Shown: in pieces, positions 1 to 7,900 of the stretch
How positions within the stretch are numbered: the stretch's first letter is position 1
Layout: every line of letters begins with the position of its first letter
Origin: a virus
Length of the DNA: 28,577 nt
Virus record (IMG/VR): IMGVR_UViG_3300031673_008691
Location: 1-28,577 of that record
Reading direction: 5' to 3' (one strand)
Notes under the pieces: generated by a model
What the model saw: only the letters and a program-made list of their open reading frames with translations
What the model was told of the DNA's origin: nothing
Databases searched by the model: none
Made by a program: the position numbers and the translations under genes

Positions 1-329
1 TTATTAATAATATCCATTTTCTTAATCTTCTTTTGGGATTTCTGTTTCATTTGCTGAATGTTGATTTTATTAATAGTTTCCATCGCACTTGTTATGCTAT
101 TAATTAACACTCCATAAGACTCTACTGCACCAGAATCATTACTTGTTATAATTTGTCGTTGTACTGAATCCAGAGCCACCATTCCGTTCTCAATTATTTG
201 GGATGTTTTGTCTAAAATAAATTGATTAATTTGTTCTGCGGAAAGGCCTTTGCTTCTTGTTTCCATTAATTCTGCATTACCTTCTCTTAATTCATTAACC
301 AATTCGTCTATATCTATATCATCATTCAT
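1..329 (-). CDS. Possible terminase small subunit (gp16-like), 3' end outside window
   Basis: A minus-strand reading frame opens with ATG at 329-327 and stays open for 109 codons to the window edge, so the C-terminus is missing. The protein starts with an acidic stretch (MNDDIDIDELVNEL). A long predicted helical section follows, with a pattern close to IIENGMVALDSVQ, then SYGVLINSITSAMETINKIN, then a Lys/Gln-rich end (MKQKSQKKIKK). This order of acidic N-terminus, a helix before a variable gap, a second helix with 'L..I......INK', then a basic helix resembles T4 gp16 and its relatives, the oligomeric DNA-recognition subunit of the packaging motor. The match is to overall pattern, not to an invariant motif. 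It could instead be an unrelated small helical protein. A gp17-like large terminase further left on the same strand would support the call. Confidence 0.45.
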   Translation of the reverse strand, partial: MNDDIDIDELVNELREGNAELMETRSKGLSAEQINQFILDKTSQIIENGMVALDSVQRQIITSNDSGAVESYGVLINSITSAMETINKINIQQMKQKSQKKIKKMDIIN

Positions 330-377
330 AAAAATATTTATTATTTAGGGTGACCATTATCAACCTTATGTTATCAT
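330..377. promoter_or_regulatory. Divergent intergenic region between gp16-like gene and dUTPase
   Basis: This 48-bp gap separates two divergent genes and so should hold a start signal for each. On the minus strand AATAAATA (342-335) is one base from the T4-type late element TATAAATA, but it lies only about five bases from the minus-strand ATG, which leaves almost no leader. I see no clear sigma70-type pair for the plus-strand dUTPase, and no good Shine-Dalgarno before either gene. The assignment rests mainly on gene orientation. Confidence 0.25.
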
Positions 378-857
378 ATGTATATGACACAAGCTTATAC
401 AACAGACAGTAGTGGTGAAGTAGAACTTCGCTTTGTAAAAACACATGAGGATGCACAACTTCCTTCTAGTAAAAACACAGACCCTCTTACAGGTGATTCA
501 GGATATGATGTTTATTCAGTAGAACCTTATATTATTGAACCTGGTGGTAGCGAGATAGTAGCAGTAGGTTTGCAACTTGCATATATTACTCCAGGATATT
601 GGGTGAGAGTGGAAGCAAGAAGTGGATTAGGATTTAAACACGGAATTCAACCACATTTTGGTATAATTGATAATCCATATAGAGGTGATATGGGCATTAA
701 ATTATATAATCTAAGTAGACAACCGTATCACATTCAAAAAGGTGATAGAATTGCTCAACTCGTAGTATATCCTCTTATTGTACCCAATGTTGCATGGACA
801 AATGATGTTCAACAAACAGAACGTGGTAATAAAGGCTTTGGCTCTTCCGGAAAATAA
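378..857 (+). CDS. dut: Trimeric dUTPase (dUTP diphosphatase)
   Basis: The enzyme hydrolyses dUTP to dUMP and pyrophosphate, keeping uracil out of phage DNA and feeding dTMP synthesis. All five motifs of the homotrimeric dUTPase family are visible: motif I near residues 39-47 (GDSGYDVYS), motif II at 79-90 (EARSGLGFKHGI), motif III at 95-106 (GIIDNPYRGDMG, with the expected catalytic Asp98 and Tyr101), motif IV at 122-128 (GDRIAQL) and the Gly-rich C-terminal motif V at 149-157 (RGNKGFGSS). The length of 159 residues is normal. Two in-frame starts (378 and 384, M-Y-M-T) are possible and neither has a convincing Shine-Dalgarno; the first is given. T4 itself uses an unrelated dCTPase/dUTPase (gp56), so a trimeric enzyme differs from the T4 plan. 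The clamp-loader gene follows after 20 bp, consistent with a replication operon. Confidence 0.95.
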   Translation: MYMTQAYTTDSSGEVELRFVKTHEDAQLPSSKNTDPLTGDSGYDVYSVEPYIIEPGGSEIVAVGLQLAYITPGYWVRVEARSGLGFKHGIQPHFGIIDNPYRGDMGIKLYNLSRQPYHIQKGDRIAQLVVYPLIVPNVAWTNDVQQTERGNKGFGSSGK

Positions 858-877
858 CAACTAACCAATAAAAAAAT

Positions 878-1831
878 ATGTCAGAAATGTTCGATTATAT
901 TTGGGCTCAGAAATATAGACCCAAACACCTAAAAGATATTGTATTGTCTCCTTCACATAGAAGTATGTTTGAAGGGTTTATTAAAGAAAAACAAATTCCT
1001 AATTTACTATTAAGTGGAAATCCTGGTGTGGGTAAATCTACATTGGCTAAGGTCTTAGTAAATGAGTTAGAATGCGATTCCCTATATATAAATGCGTCTG
1101 ATGAGACAGGCATCGATACAATCCGCTATAAAGTAAAAAACTTTTCAGAAACGCGATCATTTAACGGCGGGATTAAAATAGTTATTCTCGATGAAGCGGA
1201 TGGCTTAGGTGGTGTAATATCAGGGAGCAAATCTTCTGCACAACAAGCTCTCCGTAATGTAATGGAAGAGTATAGTCAGACTACAAGATTTATTCTTACA
1301 GCAAATTATCCAAGTAAGATTATTCCTGCTTTACATAGTAGATGTCAGCAAATTGAACTTGCACCACCTTTCGATGAATGTGTTAAGTTCTGTGTTAATA
1401 TACTAAAGCAAGAAAATGTTCAAATTGCCAAAGAACAAAAACCACTTCTTCTTAAATTAATCAAATCTCGTTATCCTGATATGCGAAAGATTATTAATAG
1501 TCTACAACAGAATACTGTTGATGGAAAATTGGTAATTCAAGATGATGCAGAAAGATTGCACGTTGCAGAAAAGGTTTTTAAATTAATTACCAATAAAAAA
1601 CCCCTTGAAGACATAAGAGCTTTTGTAATTCAGAGTGAAACTGAGTTTGGGGATTATCATGACTTTTTGACCGATATGTTTGAAGTAATATTCAAATCAG
1701 ATATAGAACAAAAGAAAAAAGCCCCGATGATGTTAGTAATCACCGAGGCAATGTATCGACATAATATTGTGATGGATCAAGAGATCAATGCTTATTCAGC
1801 CATCATCCAATTAAGTCAGATTGATCCTTAA
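878..1831 (+). CDS. gp44: Sliding-clamp loader ATPase subunit, T4 gp44-like
   Basis: This is an AAA+ ATPase of the replication factor C small-subunit/T4 gp44 type. In T4, gp44 forms the loader with gp62 and places the gp45 clamp on primer-template junctions. Visible signatures are the N-terminal W..KYRP (residues 9-15), Walker A GNPGVGKST (47-55), Walker B VILDEAD (102-108), sensor 1 TAN (141-143) and the SRC motif with the arginine finger (154-156). The length of 317 residues is close to T4 gp44 (319). The C-terminal part beyond about residue 230 would be the collar domain. A gp62 partner is not in this window. The 3' end overlaps the convergent minus-strand gene by 29 bp. No clear ribosome binding site precedes the ATG, so translation may be coupled to the dUTPase upstream. 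Confidence 0.95.
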   Translation: MSEMFDYIWAQKYRPKHLKDIVLSPSHRSMFEGFIKEKQIPNLLLSGNPGVGKSTLAKVLVNELECDSLYINASDETGIDTIRYKVKNFSETRSFNGGIKIVILDEADGLGGVISGSKSSAQQALRNVMEEYSQTTRFILTANYPSKIIPALHSRCQQIELAPPFDECVKFCVNILKQENVQIAKEQKPLLLKLIKSRYPDMRKIINSLQQNTVDGKLVIQDDAERLHVAEKVFKLITNKKPLEDIRAFVIQSETEFGDYHDFLTDMFEVIFKSDIEQKKKAPMMLVITEAMYRHNIVMDQEINAYSAIIQLSQIDP

Positions 1832-2645
1832 CCACTTGCCTCATTCGGTTAAACCCTATCCCAAACTTACGAGCCGCTTGGATTTCTGTTTTTCCGTTTT
1901 CTTTCATCCACTTAAGGGCTTTAGACACTCTAACATCCATCTCTTCTTCGTTTGGCAAGCCTCTCTCTTCACGGGATTTGCTTTTCACGGGATGGCGACC
2001 TAAAGATGTTGCTCTACAAGCTGCTGCAAATGATTCAGAGTAGATAGAAGCATATGCTTCGCTGATTAAGTCTTCGTCATTCTTTCGTTTACTTTCACCG
2101 AAAACTGTTTTTTCAGGAACACGGCCACCAGGTTTATCAACCCACCTATTTCCACCTTTGATCTTAGTATCCTTTTTAGGATTACTTCTATCTTTGTCTT
2201 TTGTTTCTACTTCTTCTGCCCCGTGGATGTTAGCTTTGTATACTTGGCTATCTGGAGGTGTTACTCTTCCCATAGCGTCTGGCGTATCTACCAATTCAAT
2301 TATCTCTGCAGGAACTGTAATGTGACAAGGATATAATCCAGGTGCTAATTCTTGTGTGATATCTAAATGAAAACCATTTGCCGCATTCATACCACCATCT
2401 ACTGGTGCTAAAGCAGGTCGGATTGATTTTACTGCAGATACCCTAAGATTAAGGTCAGATCCAGCAAAGTCATCGATTTTAGTTTTAACATGCTCTGATG
2501 CTTCTTTATAATGGTCTGAATTCTTGTAATTCTTAATGAATTTTACATAATCTCCGTTTACATAACCACCTTGTTGAAATCTTCCCACAGCTTGTTCAGT
2601 TAGCTGGCTGAATTTGCTTTTAAATTGATTTGCGAAATTTGTCAT
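1803..2645 (-). CDS. Protein of unknown function with possible C-terminal helix-turn-helix
   Basis: This is a 280-residue soluble protein on the opposite strand to its neighbours. The N-terminus (ANQFKSKFSQLTEQAVGRFQ, then GGYVNGDYVKF) is amphipathic with a possible small beta segment. The middle (about 145-200) is charged and Lys/Gly-rich, probably disordered. The C-terminus (about 244-280) contains MKENGKTEIQAARKFGIG followed by FNRMRQVVK, which fits a homeodomain-like helix-turn-helix. There is no signal peptide, membrane segment or enzyme motif. I do not recognise the family. The ATG at 2645 is preceded on the minus strand by GGAG ten bases away and by a perfect TATAAATA at 2677-2670, so late expression is likely. 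A virion-associated or DNA-binding role is possible but unproven. Confidence 0.85.
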   Translation of the reverse strand: MTNFANQFKSKFSQLTEQAVGRFQQGGYVNGDYVKFIKNYKNSDHYKEASEHVKTKIDDFAGSDLNLRVSAVKSIRPALAPVDGGMNAANGFHLDITQELAPGLYPCHITVPAEIIELVDTPDAMGRVTPPDSQVYKANIHGAEEVETKDKDRSNPKKDTKIKGGNRWVDKPGGRVPEKTVFGESKRKNDEDLISEAYASIYSESFAAACRATSLGRHPVKSKSREERGLPNEEEMDVRVSKALKWMKENGKTEIQAARKFGIGFNRMRQVVKDQSDLIG

Positions 2646-2700
2646 AATATATATTCTCCGTTGTGTAAATATTTATACAAAGTAAAGGAATATTCTACTA
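2646..2700. promoter_or_regulatory. Back-to-back late promoters between minus-strand gene and gp25
   Basis: This 55-bp gap serves two divergent genes. The minus strand carries a perfect T4-type late -10 element TATAAATA (2677-2670), 24 bp before the minus-strand ATG. The plus strand carries TGTAAATA (2664-2671), one base from the consensus and overlapping the first, with the gp25 ATG 29 bp downstream. The core TAAATATTTA (2666-2675) is a perfect palindrome, which is what lets both strands look like late elements. Good Shine-Dalgarno sequences lie on both sides: AAAGGAA (2684-2690) before gp25, and GGAG on the minus strand (about 2656-2659). TATAAATA occurs by chance in DNA this AT-rich, so position is the main argument. 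Confidence 0.6.
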
Positions 2701-3171
2701 ATGGCAGCCATAACATTTAAAAATCTTGAAAATCCAAGAAAACTCTTTAAACCCTCACAAGCGGAACTTTATACTGATATTTCGCTTGACTTCGGAATAA
2801 ATGAAAACACTAAAGATCTTAAAGTATCTTTAGATACAAGAGCCATAGTGAACTCTGTATACAATCTACTTACAACCAGACCAGGACAAAACTTCCTTTT
2901 TCCAAGATATGGTTTAGATGTTTCAAGACATCTTTTTGAATCTATTTCAGAATTCAATGGTCAAATTTTGGGCGAGGAGATAGTTAACACCATTCAACGA
3001 TTCGAACCAAGAGTATCCGTGTTAAATGCAAACGTAGGAGTAAATATAGATAAACAGGAATATAATATTACCCTTATGCTTTACATCCCCTCTCTTGGAA
3101 CGCAAATTTCGTTCAATCCTATATTCACAAGTGATGGTGCATATTACCTAGGAAACAACCAATATGAGTGA
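2701..3171 (+). CDS. gp25: Baseplate wedge subunit, GPW/gp25 family
   Basis: This is a small baseplate-wedge protein of the gp25/GPW (lysozyme-like fold, non-enzymatic) family, which joins the wedge to the sheath and hub in contractile-tailed phages. The family core is visible: an 'AIVNSVYNLLTTRPGQNFLF' segment followed by PRYGLDVSRHLFE, then a helix (GEEIVNTIQRFEPRV) and a terminal beta sheet (YNITLMLYIPSLG). The length of 156 residues is slightly above T4 gp25 (132) because of a 30-residue N-terminal extension. The ATG has a good Shine-Dalgarno (AAAGGA) and lies behind the candidate late promoter. The end overlaps gp6 by 8 bp, so the two are probably translated together. Confidence 0.93.
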   Translation: MAAITFKNLENPRKLFKPSQAELYTDISLDFGINENTKDLKVSLDTRAIVNSVYNLLTTRPGQNFLFPRYGLDVSRHLFESISEFNGQILGEEIVNTIQRFEPRVSVLNANVGVNIDKQEYNITLMLYIPSLGTQISFNPIFTSDGAYYLGNNQYE

Positions 3172-4966
3172 ATTTGAAATACCTAAAAACAACTATCTAA
3201 CATTTGACGCATACACTATGAAACAATACATAGTGGATAGATTAAACGAGTCCGGTGTGTTTACAGACCAGAACTTTGAAGGTTCTTACATATCTACAAT
3301 TAATAACATAATTGCTTATACTTTTAATAGTTTAATGTATTACCTAAACAAAACAAGTTCTGAATCTATTTTTTCCGAAGCTCAAGTATATGAGAACATG
3401 AACCGTATTGTAAAGATGTTATCATATAAGCCTATTGGTTTTCAATCTGCGACGCTTCCGTTCACACCCACAGTAGGTGCTTTAACACCTGGCTTATATT
3501 ATATTCCTCGTTATAGTTATTTTACTAAGAATAGTATATCCTATAGTTTTGCAGAAGATATTATTTTTGAAAAAACAGTTAGTGGTACGGAAGTCCTAAC
3601 AGACTTAGCTAATCAAAAATTATTATTTCAAGGTAGATTTAGAGAATATTCAAACATTACTGCATCTGGAGAAGACAATGAAATAATAAATCTCTCTACA
3701 CCCGAGGCAGTAAACGTTGACCACTTTAATATTCAAGTATATGTGAAGAGATATAATACAGGTATATGGGAAGAGTGGAAACAAACGGAGAATTTATATT
3801 TAGAATTACCTTCAGCTCTCAAATATGAAGTAAGACTGAATGAAAATAAAAATTATGAGTTAAAATTTGGTAATGATATTAACGGTTCAAAATTGCAAGA
3901 AAATGATACTATTGCCATTTATTATTTAGAAAGCAGTGGTATTAATGGGGAAGTCGGTCAAGGTTTCTTGCAAGGTGCCTCTTTTGTGTTATTTGGATCC
4001 TCACAATGGGTTGAAATATCTTCAGACGTTGTCGAAACAAGTGTAACACAGCTACCCAATTCTTCTTTATTCACAGCAACTAACTCCTACCCATCTTCTG
4101 AATCTAAAAATATTGAAACTCCAGATGATATTAGAGAAAATGCCCCTGGTATATTCAGAAGCCAACTAAGACTAGTTACTAAAGACGATTTTAGAAATTT
4201 TCTCAAAACAAACTTCGGTAATTTTGTTCACGATGTTCATATTGCTAATAATTGGGATTTTCTTCAAGGAAGAATGCAATACCTCTACAATTTAGGTTTA
4301 GATAATCCCATGTCTGATACACCAGTGTTATATGCTCATTCACAATTTGCAGATGCTTGTAATTTTAATAACATTTACATAACAGCATTGCCGAAGACTT
4401 CTATAACTTCAATTAATAACGCACCTGTTTTATCAAACTCTCAAAAACAAACTATGATGGCTTCAATGAGACCACGTAAACTTATGACATCAGAAATAGT
4501 GTTTTTAGATCCTGTTTATATGGCTGTTGGTATTGGGGTTAGTAAAAGCAATACCAATCCAAACGCAAGTGATACTTTGAATTCAGTACTTTCTATATTA
4601 AGAGATGGAAAATCTTCAAGACCCAACAATGATATTAAAAACGATATAGTCAATATAATCACCAATGAGTTTCTTATTTCAAACAGAAGTTTGGGTGATA
4701 CAATTAATATAACAGATTTAACCAATCGAATTTTATCTGTGGGTGGTGTTAAAAAGGTATATACAAAAAGAACAGATACTGGTGAAAAATCAGAAGGCCT
4801 TCGTATGATTATTTATAACCCAATTTATCCACAAGATGTTTCCTTAGTAACAAACAATACAGACTTATCAGATTTTCAATTTGCGTTCTTCGAAAATATA
4901 TCTAATTTAGCTAGTAGAATAGAAATAGAGAACACCATAAATATCTATGAGAACGTTGAATACTAA
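3164..4966 (+). CDS. gp6: Baseplate wedge subunit gp6 (J-like)
   Basis: T4 gp6 homolog, the protein whose dimers link neighbouring wedges into the baseplate ring. The N-terminal block is the clearest evidence: TFDAYTMKQYIVDRLNESG, VFTDQNFEGS, IIAYTFNSLMYYLNKTSSES, then VYENMNRIVKMLSYKPIG, all in the order and wording of cyanophage and T4 gp6. Next come a beta-rich segment with FGNDINGSKLQENDTIAIYY (about residues 235-260), a NAPGIFRSQLRLVTKDDF block (about 325-350) and a C-terminal half with the repeated strand-helix pattern of J-like proteins. The 600 residues compare with 660 in T4. An AGGAAA eight bases before the ATG is an adequate ribosome site inside the end of gp25. Its stop overlaps the next start as TAATG. 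Confidence 0.93.
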   Translation: MSEFEIPKNNYLTFDAYTMKQYIVDRLNESGVFTDQNFEGSYISTINNIIAYTFNSLMYYLNKTSSESIFSEAQVYENMNRIVKMLSYKPIGFQSATLPFTPTVGALTPGLYYIPRYSYFTKNSISYSFAEDIIFEKTVSGTEVLTDLANQKLLFQGRFREYSNITASGEDNEIINLSTPEAVNVDHFNIQVYVKRYNTGIWEEWKQTENLYLELPSALKYEVRLNENKNYELKFGNDINGSKLQENDTIAIYYLESSGINGEVGQGFLQGASFVLFGSSQWVEISSDVVETSVTQLPNSSLFTATNSYPSSESKNIETPDDIRENAPGIFRSQLRLVTKDDFRNFLKTNFGNFVHDVHIANNWDFLQGRMQYLYNLGLDNPMSDTPVLYAHSQFADACNFNNIYITALPKTSITSINNAPVLSNSQKQTMMASMRPRKLMTSEIVFLDPVYMAVGIGVSKSNTNPNASDTLNSVLSILRDGKSSRPNNDIKNDIVNIITNEFLISNRSLGDTINITDLTNRILSVGGVKKVYTKRTDTGEKSEGLRMIIYNPIYPQDVSLVTNNTDLSDFQFAFFENISNLASRIEIENTINIYENVEY

Positions 4967-7900
4967 TGAGTGACCTATATTTAAGTAGACCCAATCAGAG
5001 GGTTAATATAAATCAACCACAGAGGTGGAATAACATATATATCTTTGCAAAGGAAATATATGTTAATAATATTCTTGACGTTTCAAATTCAGTATCTGGT
5101 GGAAGTGGTGGTGATGGTGGTAACAGTATACAAATTCCCATTCCGGTAGATATTACATCAGCTTCTCAGGCAGTTTCGGGTAGAAACGGATCTGATGGAT
5201 TTGGGCCTAACCCAGGACAAGCGGGAGGCGGCGGCGCTGGTTTTTCTCTAGGTATTAATGATTATACAGTTGGTAATCCTGGTATATCTGGTTTACCGGG
5301 TTCTAGTCCTTCAACCCCTTCATTTTACAAAGCATATTCTCCTGTGGAAGATTGGGCATTTCGTACTGTTCAAGATTTAGCTGAATCCGGTTCAGGTGGT
5401 GGTGGAGGCGGTGGTGGTTCTGCTGGAGACAGTATAACAAAAACATGTAAACAAGATTTAGTTGCAGGATCTGGCGGTGGTGGTGGTGCCGGTGGTTTCG
5501 GCGGCGGTAAAATAGTTTTAATTGCAACAGATGCTATAACATTTGGCCCAAACGCCGTACTCAAATCAACAGGTGGTTATACAGGTTTAAACGGCGCAAT
5601 TGGAGAATATGAATGGAATGAAACTACGGATAACAACGGCGTTGTTACTACAAGACTAATTCAAACTGCATCAAGTAAAGCAACCAAAACTGCAATTGGT
5701 GGTTTGGGTGGTTCTGATGATGAAAATATAAACATTAGTGATTTTAGTAACATTTATAATGAATCATTAGGTGGTGATGGTGGATTGGGCGGATTGAATT
5801 ATAAATTATCTGATGTAGGTACGCCTGGAGAATGTCAATATTCCCAAGAGTTGGCCGAAGCTAAAAAAGGTGGAAATGGTGGTAAGGGTGGCGCTGGTTC
5901 CGGTGGTTCTATTTTACTGCAATCCCCTTCTATCCAATCCTTTTCAAATTATGATGTTTCTGGTGGTAATAATAATGAGGGTATTGTTTTAAGTGCAAAT
6001 GACTTAAACGACATCACACTATTTTTCACACCATCTTCAAGAGATGCTTATATATATTTCGATTCAATAAAGGCTCATATTGATACAAATGTAAATGATA
6101 TTTTTACCAGACCTACTATTTCAAACTGGTCTTCGGATTTTGAATCGAATATTTTTAGTACCACAGAAGGCGAAGTACTAAGTTCAACAGATTTATTAAA
6201 TTTAGTTTTGTCATCTACTTCAGACAACTCTACTATTTATATGTTAGCTTCTGCAAATAACGGCACGATAGTGGGCGCAAACGCATTACCCTCAGTGTCA
6301 GTTTTTGGTTTATCTGCTGAAGTATCATCTCAAAATACATATGTTGAAAGTAATACAATTAAAGGTTATTTATGTAATACATTTGCGTTTTCAGGACAGG
6401 ATTTAGGTATTTTATATACTTCTTCTTCTGTTAATAAAACATATGGTGATAATACGTTTTCTTTCACGGTTACAAGTGATTATATTAAAAACGGCGTTTT
6501 GAATTATGGTGAAAGAGGTACTAAACGTTCATCTATTATTAATGATAATACTATTGTTGTGTCCATTTCTACATCTTCACCTTCAGAATCTAGTTATTTA
6601 TTTACTGCGGACGGGACAGGGAATTTAACAAGTAACATTGGAGGCATTTCTGGTGTTGATACAAATTCATTTTTTGAATTAATTTCACCCGTAACTTCAT
6701 ATTATATAGACGACACCGAATATAATGGTTTTTCTAATATAGTAGAATCTGCCTCTTCTAATCCTTATGTTACTACGTTTTTAGGATTCCTATCTGCATC
6801 GTTGTCTTTTGCCTTGCCTCTTTCCACATCTCAAAACATGCTAAGTACTATTACAGATGTTGAGGCACTTAGTACAAATGAAAATTATGTTTTTGCTTAT
6901 GAAGATTACTTGCCTTTACTTTTAACAGATACCTTTTTCAATCCAATTTCAACTGCTACATATTTCTGCTTAGCGACATCAGATGATGTTCCATATGGTT
7001 CTGTTTTAGATACAACTCAAAATGTTTATTTTTCAGTTTATGATGGAAGTGATGTTTATACTTTATCTACTGATTATTCAAATGAAGTTATTCCAGGGTC
7101 CGCTGCTTTTGGTTATTATATGGATACTTCAAATATCAATATTACAGGTATATTATTAAATACCAATAATGTTGAAGATATTGTTTTGATTTCTGATTTA
7201 TCAGGAATAGATACATCTAGAGACTTACCTCTTGATACTGTTGGATATATTAAAATCATTTCAAATCCGTCCATTTTCAATTTTGCTACTACAGAATTAT
7301 CAGGAGCAGCAGATTATTATACTACTAGACAAGCTAGTATTTTCCCACCTATAGGTGTTGTAAATTTAACGCCATCAAATGTTAACCCAACCACTATTGA
7401 ATTTGTTGACGAAACAATATATTCGTTTATTTCTGGCAGTGATTATGTAAGCAATCTACCACAAATTTCTGGATTTTTGGATATTTCATCTGGTGATTTT
7501 AGCACATATACACCCACTGCTGTCTCATTGAGTGATGTTGTTTCTGCTGTGGGTGCATTTAATGTGGCACTATCTGGTGAAATGAATGCAAATTATAGCA
7601 TATTAAATGGGTATGTTTTATCTGCAGCATTTTCATTTCCTGATATTATGAATATTTCAGAATGTGTTACATTTTTTAAATCAATTACAGCGGAAGAACA
7701 ACCATATGCTAGTATAACATTATCTGATAATTCACAACTTACACCTTTTAATTCTATTGAAACACAAATAAACAACAACGAGCAATATATAGGTTATGCA
7801 CCTTTATCTTCGACCTGGAATATAGATATTGAAAATCCTTGGTTTTTTCCAAGCAACGTTTTATCTTGGGCTGCTGATACAGATGTTATAACTTTAAACC

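Noticed and set aside
4810-4817. Antisense TATAAATA elements inside gp6 (4810-4817) and inside the 1614-residue gene (16087-16094)
   Set aside because: Several chance matches to this 8-mer are expected in DNA this AT-rich; neither has a minus-strand gene downstream.
5303-5564. Two overlapping minus-strand open frames rich in His or Pro
   Set aside because: They are the antisense of the GGN codon runs in the Gly-rich part of the 2461-residue protein; they have no ribosome site and a composition dictated by the other strand.
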